Shown in pieces: positions 34,693 through 43,461 of a stretch of DNA of 64,000 nt. Where the stretch lies: the NCBI RefSeq assembly GCF_042651785.1, contig NZ_JBHSEC010000003.1:62001-126000 (forward strand), written 5' to 3'. Origin of the DNA: Chungangia koreensis. Its GTDB lineage: Bacteria > Bacillota > Bacilli > Bacillales_A > Planococcaceae. The notes below the pieces were generated by a model that worked only from the letters and a program-made list of their open reading frames with translations, was not told the origin of the DNA and did no database searches. The translations under genes and the position numbers were made by a program. Position 1 is the first letter of the stretch. Each line of letters opens with the position of its first letter.

Positions 34693-37203
34693 TTACGAGA
34701 CTGCGCCGTGGCAGTTCTTGAATTTCTTGCCGCTGCCACATGGGCATGGGTCGTTACGTCCGACGTTCTGCGTATTACGGACCGGTTTTTTCTTAACCGG
34801 CTCGCCGCCTTCTTTCGGATTGACCGCTTGGCCTTTTGCCACTTCCTGGCGCTCTAAGTTGTTGCGGATTTCCGCTTTCATTGCGTATTTTGCCACGTCA
34901 TCGCGGATTGCATCCACCATATCTTCAAACATGGCAAAACCTTCGTTTTGGTATTCACGAAGTGGATCCGTTTGTCCGTAAGCACGTAAGTGAATACCTT
35001 GACGCAATTGATCCATCGCATCGATATGGTCAATCCATTTCGAATCGATCGAGCGAAGAAGGACAACCTTCTCAAACTCACGCATACGCTCAGGTGAAAG
35101 CTCTTCTTCTTTCTCATTATACCGCTCTGTGACAGCTTCCTTGATAACATCAATCATTTCCGCTGGAGATTTCCCCGCCAAATCGGATTGCTTGATGCGG
35201 CCTTCAGGCAATAAATTCGCCGCGATGAAATCTTCTAGACCTTTCAAGTTCCACTCGTCTTTATTCTCAGTTGCTGCAGTATAAGCACTTACCGTACGCT
35301 CGATTACTTCATCGATCATGGACTCAACAAGAGCACGTAAATCTTCGTTTTCGAGCACTTCATTCCGTTCCTTGTAAATGATTTCACGTTGCTGACGCAA
35401 CACGTCATCATATTGAAGGAGACGTTTCCGTGCATCGAAGTTGTTTCCTTCTACCCGTTTCTGGGCGGATTCAACAGCACGGCTGACCATTTTCGATTGG
35501 ATTGGCGCAGTATCATCCATACCCAAGCGAGTCATCATAGCCTTCATATTGTCAGAACCGAAACGGCGCATCAATTCATCTTCCAATGAGAGATAGAATT
35601 GCGTTACTCCCGGATCTCCTTGACGACCGGAACGACCACGCAACTGGTTATCAATACGGCGGGACTCATGTCGCTCCGTACCGATAACGGCCAATCCGCC
35701 AATCTCGCGAACTCCGTCACCAAGTTTAATATCCGTACCACGGCCGGCCATGTTTGTCGCGATCGTAACCGCTCCTTTATGACCCGCTTCCAAAATGATT
35801 TCAGCCTCGCGCTCGTGGTTCTTTGCATTCAATACGTTATGCTTAATACCACGTTTTGTTAATAAATTCGAAATCTCTTCGGACGTTTCAATCGCCACAG
35901 TACCGACCAGCACTGGCTGACCATTCTTATGGCGTTCTGCGATATCGTCAGCAACCGCATTGAATTTCCCTGACATCGAGGCGTAAATCAAATCCGCACG
36001 GTCGTCACGGATAATCGGCTTGTTCGTCGGAATGACAATAACATTCATATTGTAAATGTTACGGAATTCCTCTTCTTCCGTCTTCGCTGTACCGGTCATA
36101 CCAGATAACTTCTCATACATACGGAAGAAGTTTTGGAACGTAATAGTCGCCATCGTCATCGATTCATTCTGAATCTCTAAACCTTCTTTTGCTTCGATTG
36201 CCTGGTGAAGTCCATCACTATAACGACGGCCCTTCATCAAACGACCTGTGAAGGAGTCAACGATGACCACTTCGCCTTCCTGAACAACGTAGTCAACGTC
36301 AAGATGCATACTCACATGCGCCTTTAGCGCCTGGTTGATCGCATGGTTCAAGCGGACATGTGTCAAATCGAACAAGTTATCGATCCCAAACGCTTTCTCA
36401 GCCTTATCGACACCACTCTCCGTCAACACGACACCCTTCGTCTGCTCATCGTACGCAAAGTCTTCTTCCTTCTTCAACATACGAATAAATGCATTCGCCT
36501 GGATATAAAGAGCAGCAGCCTTTTCAGCTTGTCCAGAAATAATGAGCGGCGTACGCGCTTCATCGATCAGAATCGAGTCAACCTCGTCAATGACCGCATA
36601 GAAAAGAGGGCGCTGAACTTTATCTTCTTTATAAAGAACCATATTGTCACGAAGGTAATCGAAACCAAGCTCGTTATTCGTGCTGTACGTAATATCAGCC
36701 GCATACGCTTCCCGCTTCTCTTCCTTCGATAAGCTATTCAAATTCAAACCAACAGAAAGACCGAGGAATTCATACAAATGGCCCATTTCCGTCGCGTCAC
36801 GGCTTGCCAAGTATTCATTGACCGTCACGACATGTACGCCTTTACCGGACAATGCGTTCAAATAGACCGCCATCGTGGAAGTCAACGTTTTACCTTCACC
36901 GGTTTTCATCTCAGAGATATTACCTTCATGCAGTGCAGCAGCACCCATGATTTGAACACGGAATGGATACATGCCAAGTGCACGGCGTGCCCCTTCACGT
37001 GCAACCGCAAATGCCTCTACTAACAAATCATCAAGTGTCTCGCCGTTCTCTATACGTGTACGGAATTCATCCGTCTTAGCCCGGAGATCCTCGTCAGATA
37101 GGATTTCCATCTCATGCGCGAGCGCCTCTACCTGATCGGCAGTCTTCTCAAGACGCTTCACATCCCGCTTGTTCATATCAAACAATTTATTTAAAACGCC
37201 CAT
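34693..37203 (-). CDS. secA: Preprotein translocase ATPase SecA
   Basis: 836 residues. Walker A MKTGEGKT (about 99-106), DEAD-type box VIDEVDSILIDEART, motif GRGTDIKLG, RGRSGRQGDPG (arginine finger), the helical scaffold and the C-terminal zinc-binding SEC-C tail (NDPCPCGSGKKFKNCHG) are all intact. It drives export through SecYEG. The ATG at 37203 gives the usual N-terminus MGVLNKLFD; a GTG three codons upstream is less likely. Followed directly by prfB. Confidence 0.98.
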   Translation of the reverse strand: MGVLNKLFDMNKRDVKRLEKTADQVEALAHEMEILSDEDLRAKTDEFRTRIENGETLDDLLVEAFAVAREGARRALGMYPFRVQIMGAAALHEGNISEMKTGEGKTLTSTMAVYLNALSGKGVHVVTVNEYLASRDATEMGHLYEFLGLSVGLNLNSLSKEEKREAYAADITYSTNNELGFDYLRDNMVLYKEDKVQRPLFYAVIDEVDSILIDEARTPLIISGQAEKAAALYIQANAFIRMLKKEEDFAYDEQTKGVVLTESGVDKAEKAFGIDNLFDLTHVRLNHAINQALKAHVSMHLDVDYVVQEGEVVIVDSFTGRLMKGRRYSDGLHQAIEAKEGLEIQNESMTMATITFQNFFRMYEKLSGMTGTAKTEEEEFRNIYNMNVIVIPTNKPIIRDDRADLIYASMSGKFNAVADDIAERHKNGQPVLVGTVAIETSEEISNLLTKRGIKHNVLNAKNHEREAEIILEAGHKGAVTIATNMAGRGTDIKLGDGVREIGGLAVIGTERHESRRIDNQLRGRSGRQGDPGVTQFYLSLEDELMRRFGSDNMKAMMTRLGMDDTAPIQSKMVSRAVESAQKRVEGNNFDARKRLLQYDDVLRQQREIIYKERNEVLENEDLRALVESMIDEVIERTVSAYTAATENKDEWNLKGLEDFIAANLLPEGRIKQSDLAGKSPAEMIDVIKEAVTERYNEKEEELSPERMREFEKVVLLRSIDSKWIDHIDAMDQLRQGIHLRAYGQTDPLREYQNEGFAMFEDMVDAIRDDVAKYAMKAEIRNNLERQEVAKGQAVNPKEGGEPVKKKPVRNTQNVGRNDPCPCGSGKKFKNCHGAVS

Positions 37204-37212
37204 GTATGTCAC

Positions 37213-37433
37213 TTCCTATTCAGTATCAAACTTCATTTTACCATTGTGTGATAGGCCTATGCAAATAGGCTGACAATAATAGGAACGCCGGTAGGTCGAG
37301 GTATGTTTCCGATTAAAGGAAGTTTAATGCTGATTGGATTGCAGTTAATGCTGATTCCTTTTCTGGTAATGCTGATTAGATTCTACTTAATGCTAATTGG
37401 ACAACAGATTCCTCTAATTTCCTCTATAACACT
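37213..37433. repeat. secA upstream region with a 21-bp phased array
   Basis: Core TTAATGCTGATT begins at 37324, 37345, 37366 (GTAATG...) and 37387 (...GCTAATT) at exactly 21 bp; weaker copies fit the same phase at 37303 and 37408. The array lies between the hpf terminator and the secA start. No convincing sigma-A promoter was identified inside it. Confidence 0.8.
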
Positions 37434-37463
37434 TAAAAGAAGCCCCCGAAATCGGAGGCTTCC
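37434..37463 (-). terminator. Terminator of hpf
   Basis: On minus, AAGCCTCCGA pairs with TCGGGGGCTT and is followed by CTTTTAAG. Confidence 0.8.
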
Positions 37464-37476
37464 AACTTACACATAT

Positions 37477-38049
37477 TCAATTCGTTTCAATCAATCCATA
37501 TTTACCATCTCTGCGCTTATACACGATGTGAGTGCCGTTCGATTCGGCGTCCGTGAAAATGAAGAAGTTATGTCCTAACATGTTCATTTGGAGGATTGCC
37601 TCGTCTTGATCCATAGGCTTCAAGTCGAATTGTTTCGTACGTACTATCGGGAATTCACTATCCTCGTCATCGAGTACGGAAACGGCAGTTTCACCATTAC
37701 TATTGCCATTAACCGAAGCAAAAAATGAAGCTACACCTTCTCGTTCTCTGAATTTCCGGTTCACCTTCGTTTTATATTTACGGATTTGACGCTCCAGCTT
37801 ATCGCAGATCAGATCGACCGCTGCATACATATCATCGTGCCGCTCCTCTGCACGGAGAGTCAAATTCTTCATCGGAATCGTTATTTCAACCTTTGTCTGT
37901 TTATCATTGTAGACCTTGAGATTGACATTTGCTGTGGCATTCGCTCCTTCAGTGAAGTAACGTTCGAGCTTCTGAACCTTTTTCTCGACGTATTCCCGAA
38001 TTGCTGGAGTTACCTCAATGTTCTCACCGCGAATGTTAAACTTTAGCAT
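37477..38049 (-). CDS. hpf: Long-form ribosome hibernation promoting factor
   Basis: 190 residues. The N-terminal S30AE domain (FNIRGENIEVTPAIREYVEKKVQKLERYF, about 1-100) binds the decoding region, and the C-terminal domain (PIVRTKQFDLKPMDQDEAILQMNMLGHNFFIFTDAES) dimerises two ribosomes into 100S particles. This is the YvyD type of Bacillales, placed upstream of secA as in B. subtilis. A sigma-B-like promoter is present at 38096, matching the known stress control of yvyD. Confidence 0.95.
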   Translation of the reverse strand: MLKFNIRGENIEVTPAIREYVEKKVQKLERYFTEGANATANVNLKVYNDKQTKVEITIPMKNLTLRAEERHDDMYAAVDLICDKLERQIRKYKTKVNRKFREREGVASFFASVNGNSNGETAVSVLDDEDSEFPIVRTKQFDLKPMDQDEAILQMNMLGHNFFIFTDAESNGTHIVYKRRDGKYGLIETN

Positions 38050-38095
38050 ATGAACTCCTCCTTTTTGTTAAGCGCTTGTAAATAATATACTACGT

Positions 38096-38121
38096 ATCCC
38101 CTCAAATTTCCTGCAAGAAAC
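38096..38121 (-). promoter_or_regulatory. Sigma-B-like promoter of hpf
   Basis: On minus, GTTTCT (38116-38121), 14-base spacer, GGGGAT (38096-38101); consensus is GTTTAA-N13-15-GGGTAT. It is 47 bases upstream of the hpf start. Confidence 0.55.
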
Positions 38122-38285
38122 ATCGGAAAATTTCGTCAAAGTCGAAATTTGTCGAATGTCTGTTTCAAAATGTTCAATAAATGAGGGGTGCGCCTGCCCT
38201 ACACAATAGAGCTTTTGCTCATTTTACGACCAACGACTTCAGTTTATTCAATAAGTCGAGCAGGATGAATTATTTATTTTCCCTA

Positions 38286-38312
38286 TTAAAAAACCTGCCA
38301 AACTCGGCAGGT
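38286..38312 (-). terminator. Terminator of the MCP-PilZ operon
   Basis: On minus, ACCTGCCGA pairs with TTGGCAGGT, followed by TTTTTTAAT. Confidence 0.85.
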
Positions 38313-38324
38313 AAGATAAATTCA

Positions 38325-38672
38325 TTATTTTGTTGAAATTTCATTCCGCCTGCGGAACTTCAGCTGGCTGATAATCTGTTCTTCTAACTTTTCATCTTCG
38401 TTAAAATCGATTCCGTACAGTGCGCCCTCATGGCTTGCTTGCTTCCAAACCACTTTCCCAGGAGCAGTGATTGTGTCCTGCATCAATACAAACTGCATCA
38501 CAACTTCCATTCCCTTTGTCAACTGGTTGTCAGAAAAGACCTTTGCTCCGCCTGGACTAATATCGATCATGCGGCATGAGCCATTCTCATCGCCCATTTT
38601 CAGCTCAGCTTCCAACGGACTGCCAAATGTATAACGGAAAATCTCTTTTCGTTTATAAAACATCCAAAACAC
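38325..38672 (-). CDS. Small single-domain PilZ protein
   Basis: 115 residues. The N-terminal KRKEIFRYTF and the later IDISPGGAKV reproduce the two c-di-GMP contact motifs of PilZ domains (RxxxR-type arginines and DxSxxG), although the arginine spacing is not textbook, so ligand binding is likely but not sure. It lies 15 bases downstream of a chemoreceptor gene and shares its terminator, linking c-di-GMP to chemotaxis or motility. No other domain is present. Confidence 0.8.
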   Translation of the reverse strand: MFWMFYKRKEIFRYTFGSPLEAELKMGDENGSCRMIDISPGGAKVFSDNQLTKGMEVVMQFVLMQDTITAPGKVVWKQASHEGALYGIDFNEDEKLEEQIISQLKFRRRNEISTK

Positions 38673-38687
38673 CCCTGATTGTCTGCC

Positions 38688-40160
38688 TTATTTTTGAATC
38701 AAATCTTGCGTCATCCGAACCGTTTCTTCAATCGTCTCCGCAATATTCTCGTTGTCAGCCACCGTCTGATGAATCGTCGCGTTCATTTCCTCGATGGAAC
38801 TACTGTTTTCGGTCAATAGATCTGCGAACTCATTTGTTGCGTTTCTTATATCAATGGTAGCTACGTTAATCCGCTCTACTTTCGCTTCAAATTCAACAAG
38901 CTTTTCCATCAGGTCTTCCATTGATTGTTGAATTGCTGACATTCGTTCTTCTGCAGTACCGGTAGCGTCAGATTGTACGCGCATACGACTGGAACTTTCC
39001 GTTAAGTGAGTACGTGTTTCTTCATTCGCCTTATTGACGTCCGACAGATTTTCGCTGATTTCATCCAGCGTGCTCTTCGTAAGACCTGCAAGCTTCCGGA
39101 TCTCTTCCGCGACAACCGCGAACCCCTTCCCATGTTCGCCAGCACGAGCCGCCTCGATTGAAGCATTTAACGCCAACAAGTTCGTCTGTGCGGTAATTTG
39201 CTGTATGGACTCCGTCAATTCATTCGTCTTCGAAATGTTTTCGGTTAACGAGTGGAATGAATGCTGAAGTTCAGATAGGAAGCGTTCAACTTCCTGCATC
39301 CCTTTCCGAAGGCTGATCATAATCTCCATACTCTCATCAGAATCGTTATGTAACTGCTGGGCTCCCGAAGCCATTTCTTTCGTTTCGTTCAATAGAGCTT
39401 GAACTTCCCCTTGCGTCGTTTCCGCGTTCTCTGCAATACGAGAAATTTGGAACGACTCTTGTTCTACGCTTGCACTCACACTGTCGACAATGGTCAGCAT
39501 CTCACGTTGGGCATTAATGTGCTGCTTGGAAGTAATACCAACATGATTGAGATTATCAGCAATTTGCTCTACACCACTATTCAAGTTAACAGACTTCTCT
39601 CCCTCAAGTTGAGCACGATTTTCCAAATCAATGGAAAACTGTTCAACCTGTTGCTGAAGCTTTTTCGATTGGCGGATCTGCATGAATAAACCTAAACACA
39701 TAAGAACTAACACCAACATAAGGCTACTGCGGGAAGCTGCGATTTCCGCCTGATTCGGGTACTGCTGAAGAAAAGTTATGAGTGTGACTATACTCAACAA
39801 ACTACCGAAAGCCATCAAACGGCTCGATGCGAGTATACTGGACAAACCCGCAATGTAAAACGCAATCCCTGCCGTTGCTACGGATGGCACACCTACATAC
39901 GCATTAAATATTGTTGCCCCAGCTGTAACAGTGAGGACAATCCAAGGGAAGGCCTTTTGAAAAACAGGCACCCATTTCGCCAAACCGTACGCAATCAGCG
40001 TCAATACGACAGGAATTGCCATACTAATCACCTTCATCGCATCCTGGTCAGTCAACCAATAAAAAAGAAAACCGATGAAACTGGAAGCTCCTAAAGTAAT
40101 AAAAAGGATTAAATTCTTCTTCTCAAAATCTCGTTGCCTAAGCAGTTGAACAGACTCCAT
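38688..40160 (-). CDS. Methyl-accepting chemotaxis protein without extracellular sensor domain
   Basis: 490 residues: an N-terminal membrane module of about six helices (25-180) with almost no extracellular loops, then a long coiled signalling domain. The signalling hairpin tip is clear (QQITAQTNLLALNASIEAARAGEHGKGFAVVAEEIRKLA), which contacts CheA and CheW. There is no dCache or 4HB sensor, so the input may come from the membrane itself or a partner. The ATG at 40160 follows AGGGGG by 6 bases; the longer frame upstream has no start signal. The next gene is the PilZ protein. Confidence 0.9.
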   Translation of the reverse strand: MESVQLLRQRDFEKKNLILFITLGASSFIGFLFYWLTDQDAMKVISMAIPVVLTLIAYGLAKWVPVFQKAFPWIVLTVTAGATIFNAYVGVPSVATAGIAFYIAGLSSILASSRLMAFGSLLSIVTLITFLQQYPNQAEIAASRSSLMLVLVLMCLGLFMQIRQSKKLQQQVEQFSIDLENRAQLEGEKSVNLNSGVEQIADNLNHVGITSKQHINAQREMLTIVDSVSASVEQESFQISRIAENAETTQGEVQALLNETKEMASGAQQLHNDSDESMEIMISLRKGMQEVERFLSELQHSFHSLTENISKTNELTESIQQITAQTNLLALNASIEAARAGEHGKGFAVVAEEIRKLAGLTKSTLDEISENLSDVNKANEETRTHLTESSSRMRVQSDATGTAEERMSAIQQSMEDLMEKLVEFEAKVERINVATIDIRNATNEFADLLTENSSSIEEMNATIHQTVADNENIAETIEETVRMTQDLIQK

Positions 40161-40189
40161 AATGGACCCCCTGAATATTCTTTCTATTA

Positions 40190-40217
40190 AGTATAAAGTA
40201 GCATAATTTCCAGTAAA
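40190..40217 (-). promoter_or_regulatory. Sigma-A promoter candidate for the MCP-PilZ operon
   Basis: On minus, TTTACT (40212-40217), 16-base spacer, TATACT (40190-40195), 30 bases before the start codon. Confidence 0.5.
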
Positions 40218-40291
40218 TTCATACATAATTTTAGTAGATTCGACATAGAAAAACATCCGCACGTTAACAGCACGTCAAGTGATAGATAAAT

Positions 40292-40320
40292 GAAAAAGCC
40301 CGGTACAATACCGGACTCTT
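40292..40320 (-). terminator. Terminator of the TPR/AAA+ operon
   Basis: On minus, AGTCCGGTA pairs with TACCGGGCT and is followed by TTTTTC. Confidence 0.88.
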
Positions 40321-40371
40321 TCCCAAGGGTTATTACATCTTCTTTAAGTGATTCAAATAAAACATTAATTA

Positions 40372-41610
40372 TTAAAAGACTTCTTTGATATATTGTGCCG
40401 CATCACTATACAAACCGCCTTGATTGGCATATTTAATATAATTTTTAACAGTAGCCATCCATTCCAAAGTTGAAGGTTTTGTGCTGCGGATCGCGGCTAA
40501 AAGATCTTCCATCGTAATAAGGCGTTCCTGGTTTGTTCTCATGATTTCCGTCAGAACATTTTCTGTAGCGATTTCAATAACATTCTCAATATCTGCACCA
40601 GAGTAGTGCTCTGTTTTCTCCGCCAGCAGATCGTAAACTATGCTGTTATCAACCGGTTTTCCATGTAGCTTTAATTTAAAAATTACTTTTCTTGCTTCCC
40701 GATCCGGTGGTGGAACAAAGACAAGCTTATCGAACCTGCCCGGACGTTTGAAAGCGGAGTCTACGTCCCATGGCATATTGGTCGCTCCAATTACTAACAT
40801 TTTATCAGTATTCGTATTAATGCTTTGCAATTCAGTCAACATGGAATCCACTAACCCACGCATCAAATCCGAACTCGACTTTGAACGGCTGTACCCCAGG
40901 GTATCTATCTCATCAAAGAACAAGACAGAAGGTTTGTTTGCCCTCGCTGTTTCAAAAATATTATGCAGGTTTTGTTCACTTTCACCAAAATATGGACTTA
41001 GAATTTCAGTAATATGTACAGGGTAAAAGTTAGCGCCTACTTCACCTGCAGTTGCTTTAGCAATAAATGTTTTACCACAGCCCGGAGGTCCATAAAGTAG
41101 AATTCCCCCGCCTGTCTTTTTGCTGAACTTTGAAAAGAGACCCGGATTAGTAAAAGGCTTAATGATTTTCATTTCAATTGTCTGTTTAAGGGAATCCAAG
41201 CCTCCGACATCTGCGAAGGTAGTCCTTTCTGCCAACCGTTCTCCCAAATTGATTACATTGTCTCTTTTTCCGCCGTCAATTACACGGATCTTAGATGAGG
41301 TACTATCTATCGGTTCTTCATTATGGACTTCTGTTTCTAACTTAGAAATTTCTAAAGTATCCTCTTGCTCAAACTCCAAAGAATCTTCTGAATCCCTGGA
41401 TTCTGTTTCTTTTGCACCTAACATGTTACGCAAACTTTGGGTAACCAATCTTTCCATTTCCGGGTCGTTCTTTTCCAAGGCTTTGGAAAATGCGAATAGT
41501 GCTTCTGAAAGTTGCCTCTTCAGTAGGTATTCCTCAGCCAATAAGTACCAGGCTTCAAAGTTAGAATGATCTTTTTCAATCATAGAATGATATAACGAAA
41601 TCTTATTCAT
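40372..41610 (-). CDS. TPR-AAA+ ATPase fusion protein
   Basis: 412 residues. An N-terminal TPR-like helix pair (about 1-60, NFEAWYLLAEEYLLKRQLSEALFAFSKALEKNDP) and an acidic linker lead to one classic AAA domain: Walker A GPPGCGKT (174-181), pore loop PYFGES with aromatic residues at 207-208, Walker B VLFFDEID, sensor 1 GATN and arginine fingers in KRPGRFD. The C-terminus (PSTLEWMATVKNYIKYANQ) recalls Vps4/katanin-type AAA proteins. Such ATPases remodel or unfold protein complexes. No protease domain is fused. I start at ATG 41610, which overlaps the stop of the upstream TPR gene by 8 bases (ATGAATAA) and has a GAAAGGAAAA site. Function unknown; last gene of a five-gene operon. Confidence 0.85.
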   Translation of the reverse strand: MNKISLYHSMIEKDHSNFEAWYLLAEEYLLKRQLSEALFAFSKALEKNDPEMERLVTQSLRNMLGAKETESRDSEDSLEFEQEDTLEISKLETEVHNEEPIDSTSSKIRVIDGGKRDNVINLGERLAERTTFADVGGLDSLKQTIEMKIIKPFTNPGLFSKFSKKTGGGILLYGPPGCGKTFIAKATAGEVGANFYPVHITEILSPYFGESEQNLHNIFETARANKPSVLFFDEIDTLGYSRSKSSSDLMRGLVDSMLTELQSINTNTDKMLVIGATNMPWDVDSAFKRPGRFDKLVFVPPPDREARKVIFKLKLHGKPVDNSIVYDLLAEKTEHYSGADIENVIEIATENVLTEIMRTNQERLITMEDLLAAIRSTKPSTLEWMATVKNYIKYANQGGLYSDAAQYIKEVF

Positions 41611-42055
41611 TAAAATTTTCCTTTCGTAATCCATTTGTAAAACATGGATTATCAGGCTCAAGCCGAAGTGCTTCTTCAAAAAGAGATAATGCTTTGTCGT
41701 TTTCCAGGGCCAATAACATTAGGTAGCCGTAAGCAGCATAGGCCGTCCCACTTTCCGGGTTTACCTTCAAAGCATCCAAGAACGCTCTTTCCGCTGCAAA
41801 ATGATACATCGTTCCTATGAAGAGAAAACCTGTTTCTTCATCCAAATCATAAATAAGTGCTTGTCGGCAAAGGTCCCTTGCAACTGAAAAATGTCTATAA
41901 GAACTTTGTACCACTGCAAGTTTATAAAGTGCGATCGAATTATTTGGATCAATTTTCAATATGTTTTGGATATGCTTTTCAGCTTCTTCGTACCTGTCTA
42001 TCGCAAATAAATGATTGATGATAGACAGATCGTTTTCGATGGTTGATTGCAACAT
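41603..42055 (-). CDS. Small TPR protein (paralogue of the protein at 42551-43450)
   Basis: About 150 residues, almost wholly TPR helices (YEEAEKHIQNILKIDPNNSIALYKLAVV, FSVARDLCRQALIYD, AAYGYLMLLALENDKALSLFEEALRLEPDNP). It aligns over its length with the first about 150 residues of the TPR protein two genes upstream, including the CRQAL/CEQAL and AAYGYLML/AVYGSIML segments, but lacks the membrane tail and a repeat of about ten residues in the middle. Start ATG 42055 or GTG 42061. Probably an adaptor; translationally coupled to the AAA+ gene. Confidence 0.75.
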   Translation of the reverse strand: MLQSTIENDLSIINHLFAIDRYEEAEKHIQNILKIDPNNSIALYKLAVVQSSYRHFSVARDLCRQALIYDLDEETGFLFIGTMYHFAAERAFLDALKVNPESGTAYAAYGYLMLLALENDKALSLFEEALRLEPDNPCFTNGLRKENFNE

Positions 42056-42070
42056 GTTCACCTACTAAGT

Positions 42071-42523
42071 TTATTTAACCCCTAAAATGTACAAGAGCCC
42101 TTCCCTCAAAAAAATCCCCACTATACTGTAAATAAAGGCTGGTCCAATCAAGTCAACCTTTTTTTCGTGAAAATAAATAAACTGCTCAAATCGTTTTTTA
42201 AGAATATAAATATAGTAGATATATAGTAAGAGTGCTCCAGCTCTATATCCGATTGCAACATTTCCGATATCTATCAAAGGGTAGTTAACAGTCAAATAGG
42301 TCATCAACAAAGGTTCGGAGATAAATAAAATAGATCCCAAAATGATTCCTGCATAAATTGCTTTTTTTGAAACTCTAAGCCATATGGCATTTAATGTACC
42401 TAAGATGACCAAAGGAAAAGTTCCGCCTAAAATTGCGACTAAGAAAAATGCATTGATCGGATATGTTTTTGGCATTACCCACACTTTACTCAAAGAGGTT
42501 TGAAACAAATCGTTATTTTGCAT
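42071..42523 (-). CDS. Four-helix membrane protein (paralogue of the protein at 43462-43914)
   Basis: 150 residues, about four hydrophobic helices. It shares with the upstream paralogue the order of motifs FFLVAILGGTFPLVILGTLNAIWLRVSKK, AIGYRAGALLLYIYYIYILKKRF and a last Gly-rich helix. Family not recognised; no enzyme motif seen. It is followed after 9 bases by the small TPR gene, repeating the membrane-TPR order of the preceding pair. Confidence 0.7.
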   Translation of the reverse strand: MQNNDLFQTSLSKVWVMPKTYPINAFFLVAILGGTFPLVILGTLNAIWLRVSKKAIYAGIILGSILFISEPLLMTYLTVNYPLIDIGNVAIGYRAGALLLYIYYIYILKKRFEQFIYFHEKKVDLIGPAFIYSIVGIFLREGLLYILGVK

Positions 42524-42550
42524 AATTACTCCTTCAATTGGGCACTTTTT

Positions 42551-43450
42551 TTATTTTGCTACAGCTCTTTTTAGCCACTTACCTTTCACAAAAACTTTGT
42601 ACAAAACCGCGGAAAGCCATGTATAGACGACAAATGCTAAATAGACACAGACAACTATTGCTAATGGAACAACCAAGTTCAGTGTCTTGAATAGGAAGAG
42701 CAATACAATGAAACTCAACCAAATTACAATTGGCCCTCCTATTTTCATCATCGGCCCTTCATAAAAGAAAATAGGATGGGTACTCCTGTCATGGTCTTCG
42801 AGAATTTGAAGGAGCTTCTCATTAGAAGGATCCATCAGATAAGCTTGTACGAAATATTCTTTTGCGATTTTGTTTTCATCTTTTAATTGATGGTAAACAG
42901 CTAAATTTACTAACTTCCTTATTTCACTGCTGCCATTTTCCATCAAGTTCTGCAATAATACTTGTTGATTCTTTTTATCGGATGTTGCGAAAGCGTAGTG
43001 AAGCATTTCCTGCGTTACACGTTCATTTTCCGGATCGAGCCTCATGGCTTCCTCTAATAACGCAAAAGCTTTTTCCTTCTGGCCGACTGTCAGCATTATA
43101 GATCCATAGACCGCATGTGCGAAGCCACTATCAGGTTCGTTCTTCAAGAATTTTAAGTAAGCAGATTCAGCTTCCGTATAATTTTTTTCTTCTTCATATG
43201 TACTACCAATCAGATAATAACAAGCACCTTGGTCGTATCCATTCTTTAAGGCTTGTTCGCAGAGCTTCCTCGCCTCCATGTAATCATCTTTAGCATGTAA
43301 GATGCAAGCCATTGTATAAAGTGCCTCTGGATGGGAAGGATCCAACTGTAATGCGTTTATAATATGTATCTCCGCTTCAGGGAGTCTCTTCATTTCTAAG
43401 TAATGGTCTGCAAGTGAAATTTCCGTTTCTAACAGGTTTGGTACTTCCAT
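42551..43450 (-). CDS. Membrane-anchored TPR protein
   Basis: 299 residues: five to six TPR-type repeats (about 5-220; LPEAEIHIINALQLDPSHPEALYTMACI, YMEARKLCEQALKNG, NYTEAESAYLKFLKNEPDSGFAHAVYG, EKAFALLEEAMRLDPENE) and two C-terminal membrane helices (about 237-285) with a basic tail. TPR proteins scaffold complexes, so this one may recruit partners, perhaps the AAA+ ATPase, to the membrane. It is 11 bases after the first membrane gene. Confidence 0.75.
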   Translation of the reverse strand: MEVPNLLETEISLADHYLEMKRLPEAEIHIINALQLDPSHPEALYTMACILHAKDDYMEARKLCEQALKNGYDQGACYYLIGSTYEEEKNYTEAESAYLKFLKNEPDSGFAHAVYGSIMLTVGQKEKAFALLEEAMRLDPENERVTQEMLHYAFATSDKKNQQVLLQNLMENGSSEIRKLVNLAVYHQLKDENKIAKEYFVQAYLMDPSNEKLLQILEDHDRSTHPIFFYEGPMMKIGGPIVIWLSFIVLLFLFKTLNLVVPLAIVVCVYLAFVVYTWLSAVLYKVFVKGKWLKRAVAK

Positions 43451-43461
43451 TTATTTTCCTC

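Noticed and set aside
37303..37578. Plus-strand frame of 91 codons starting in the secA upstream array
   Set aside because: The first half is array sequence and the second half is antisense to hpf.
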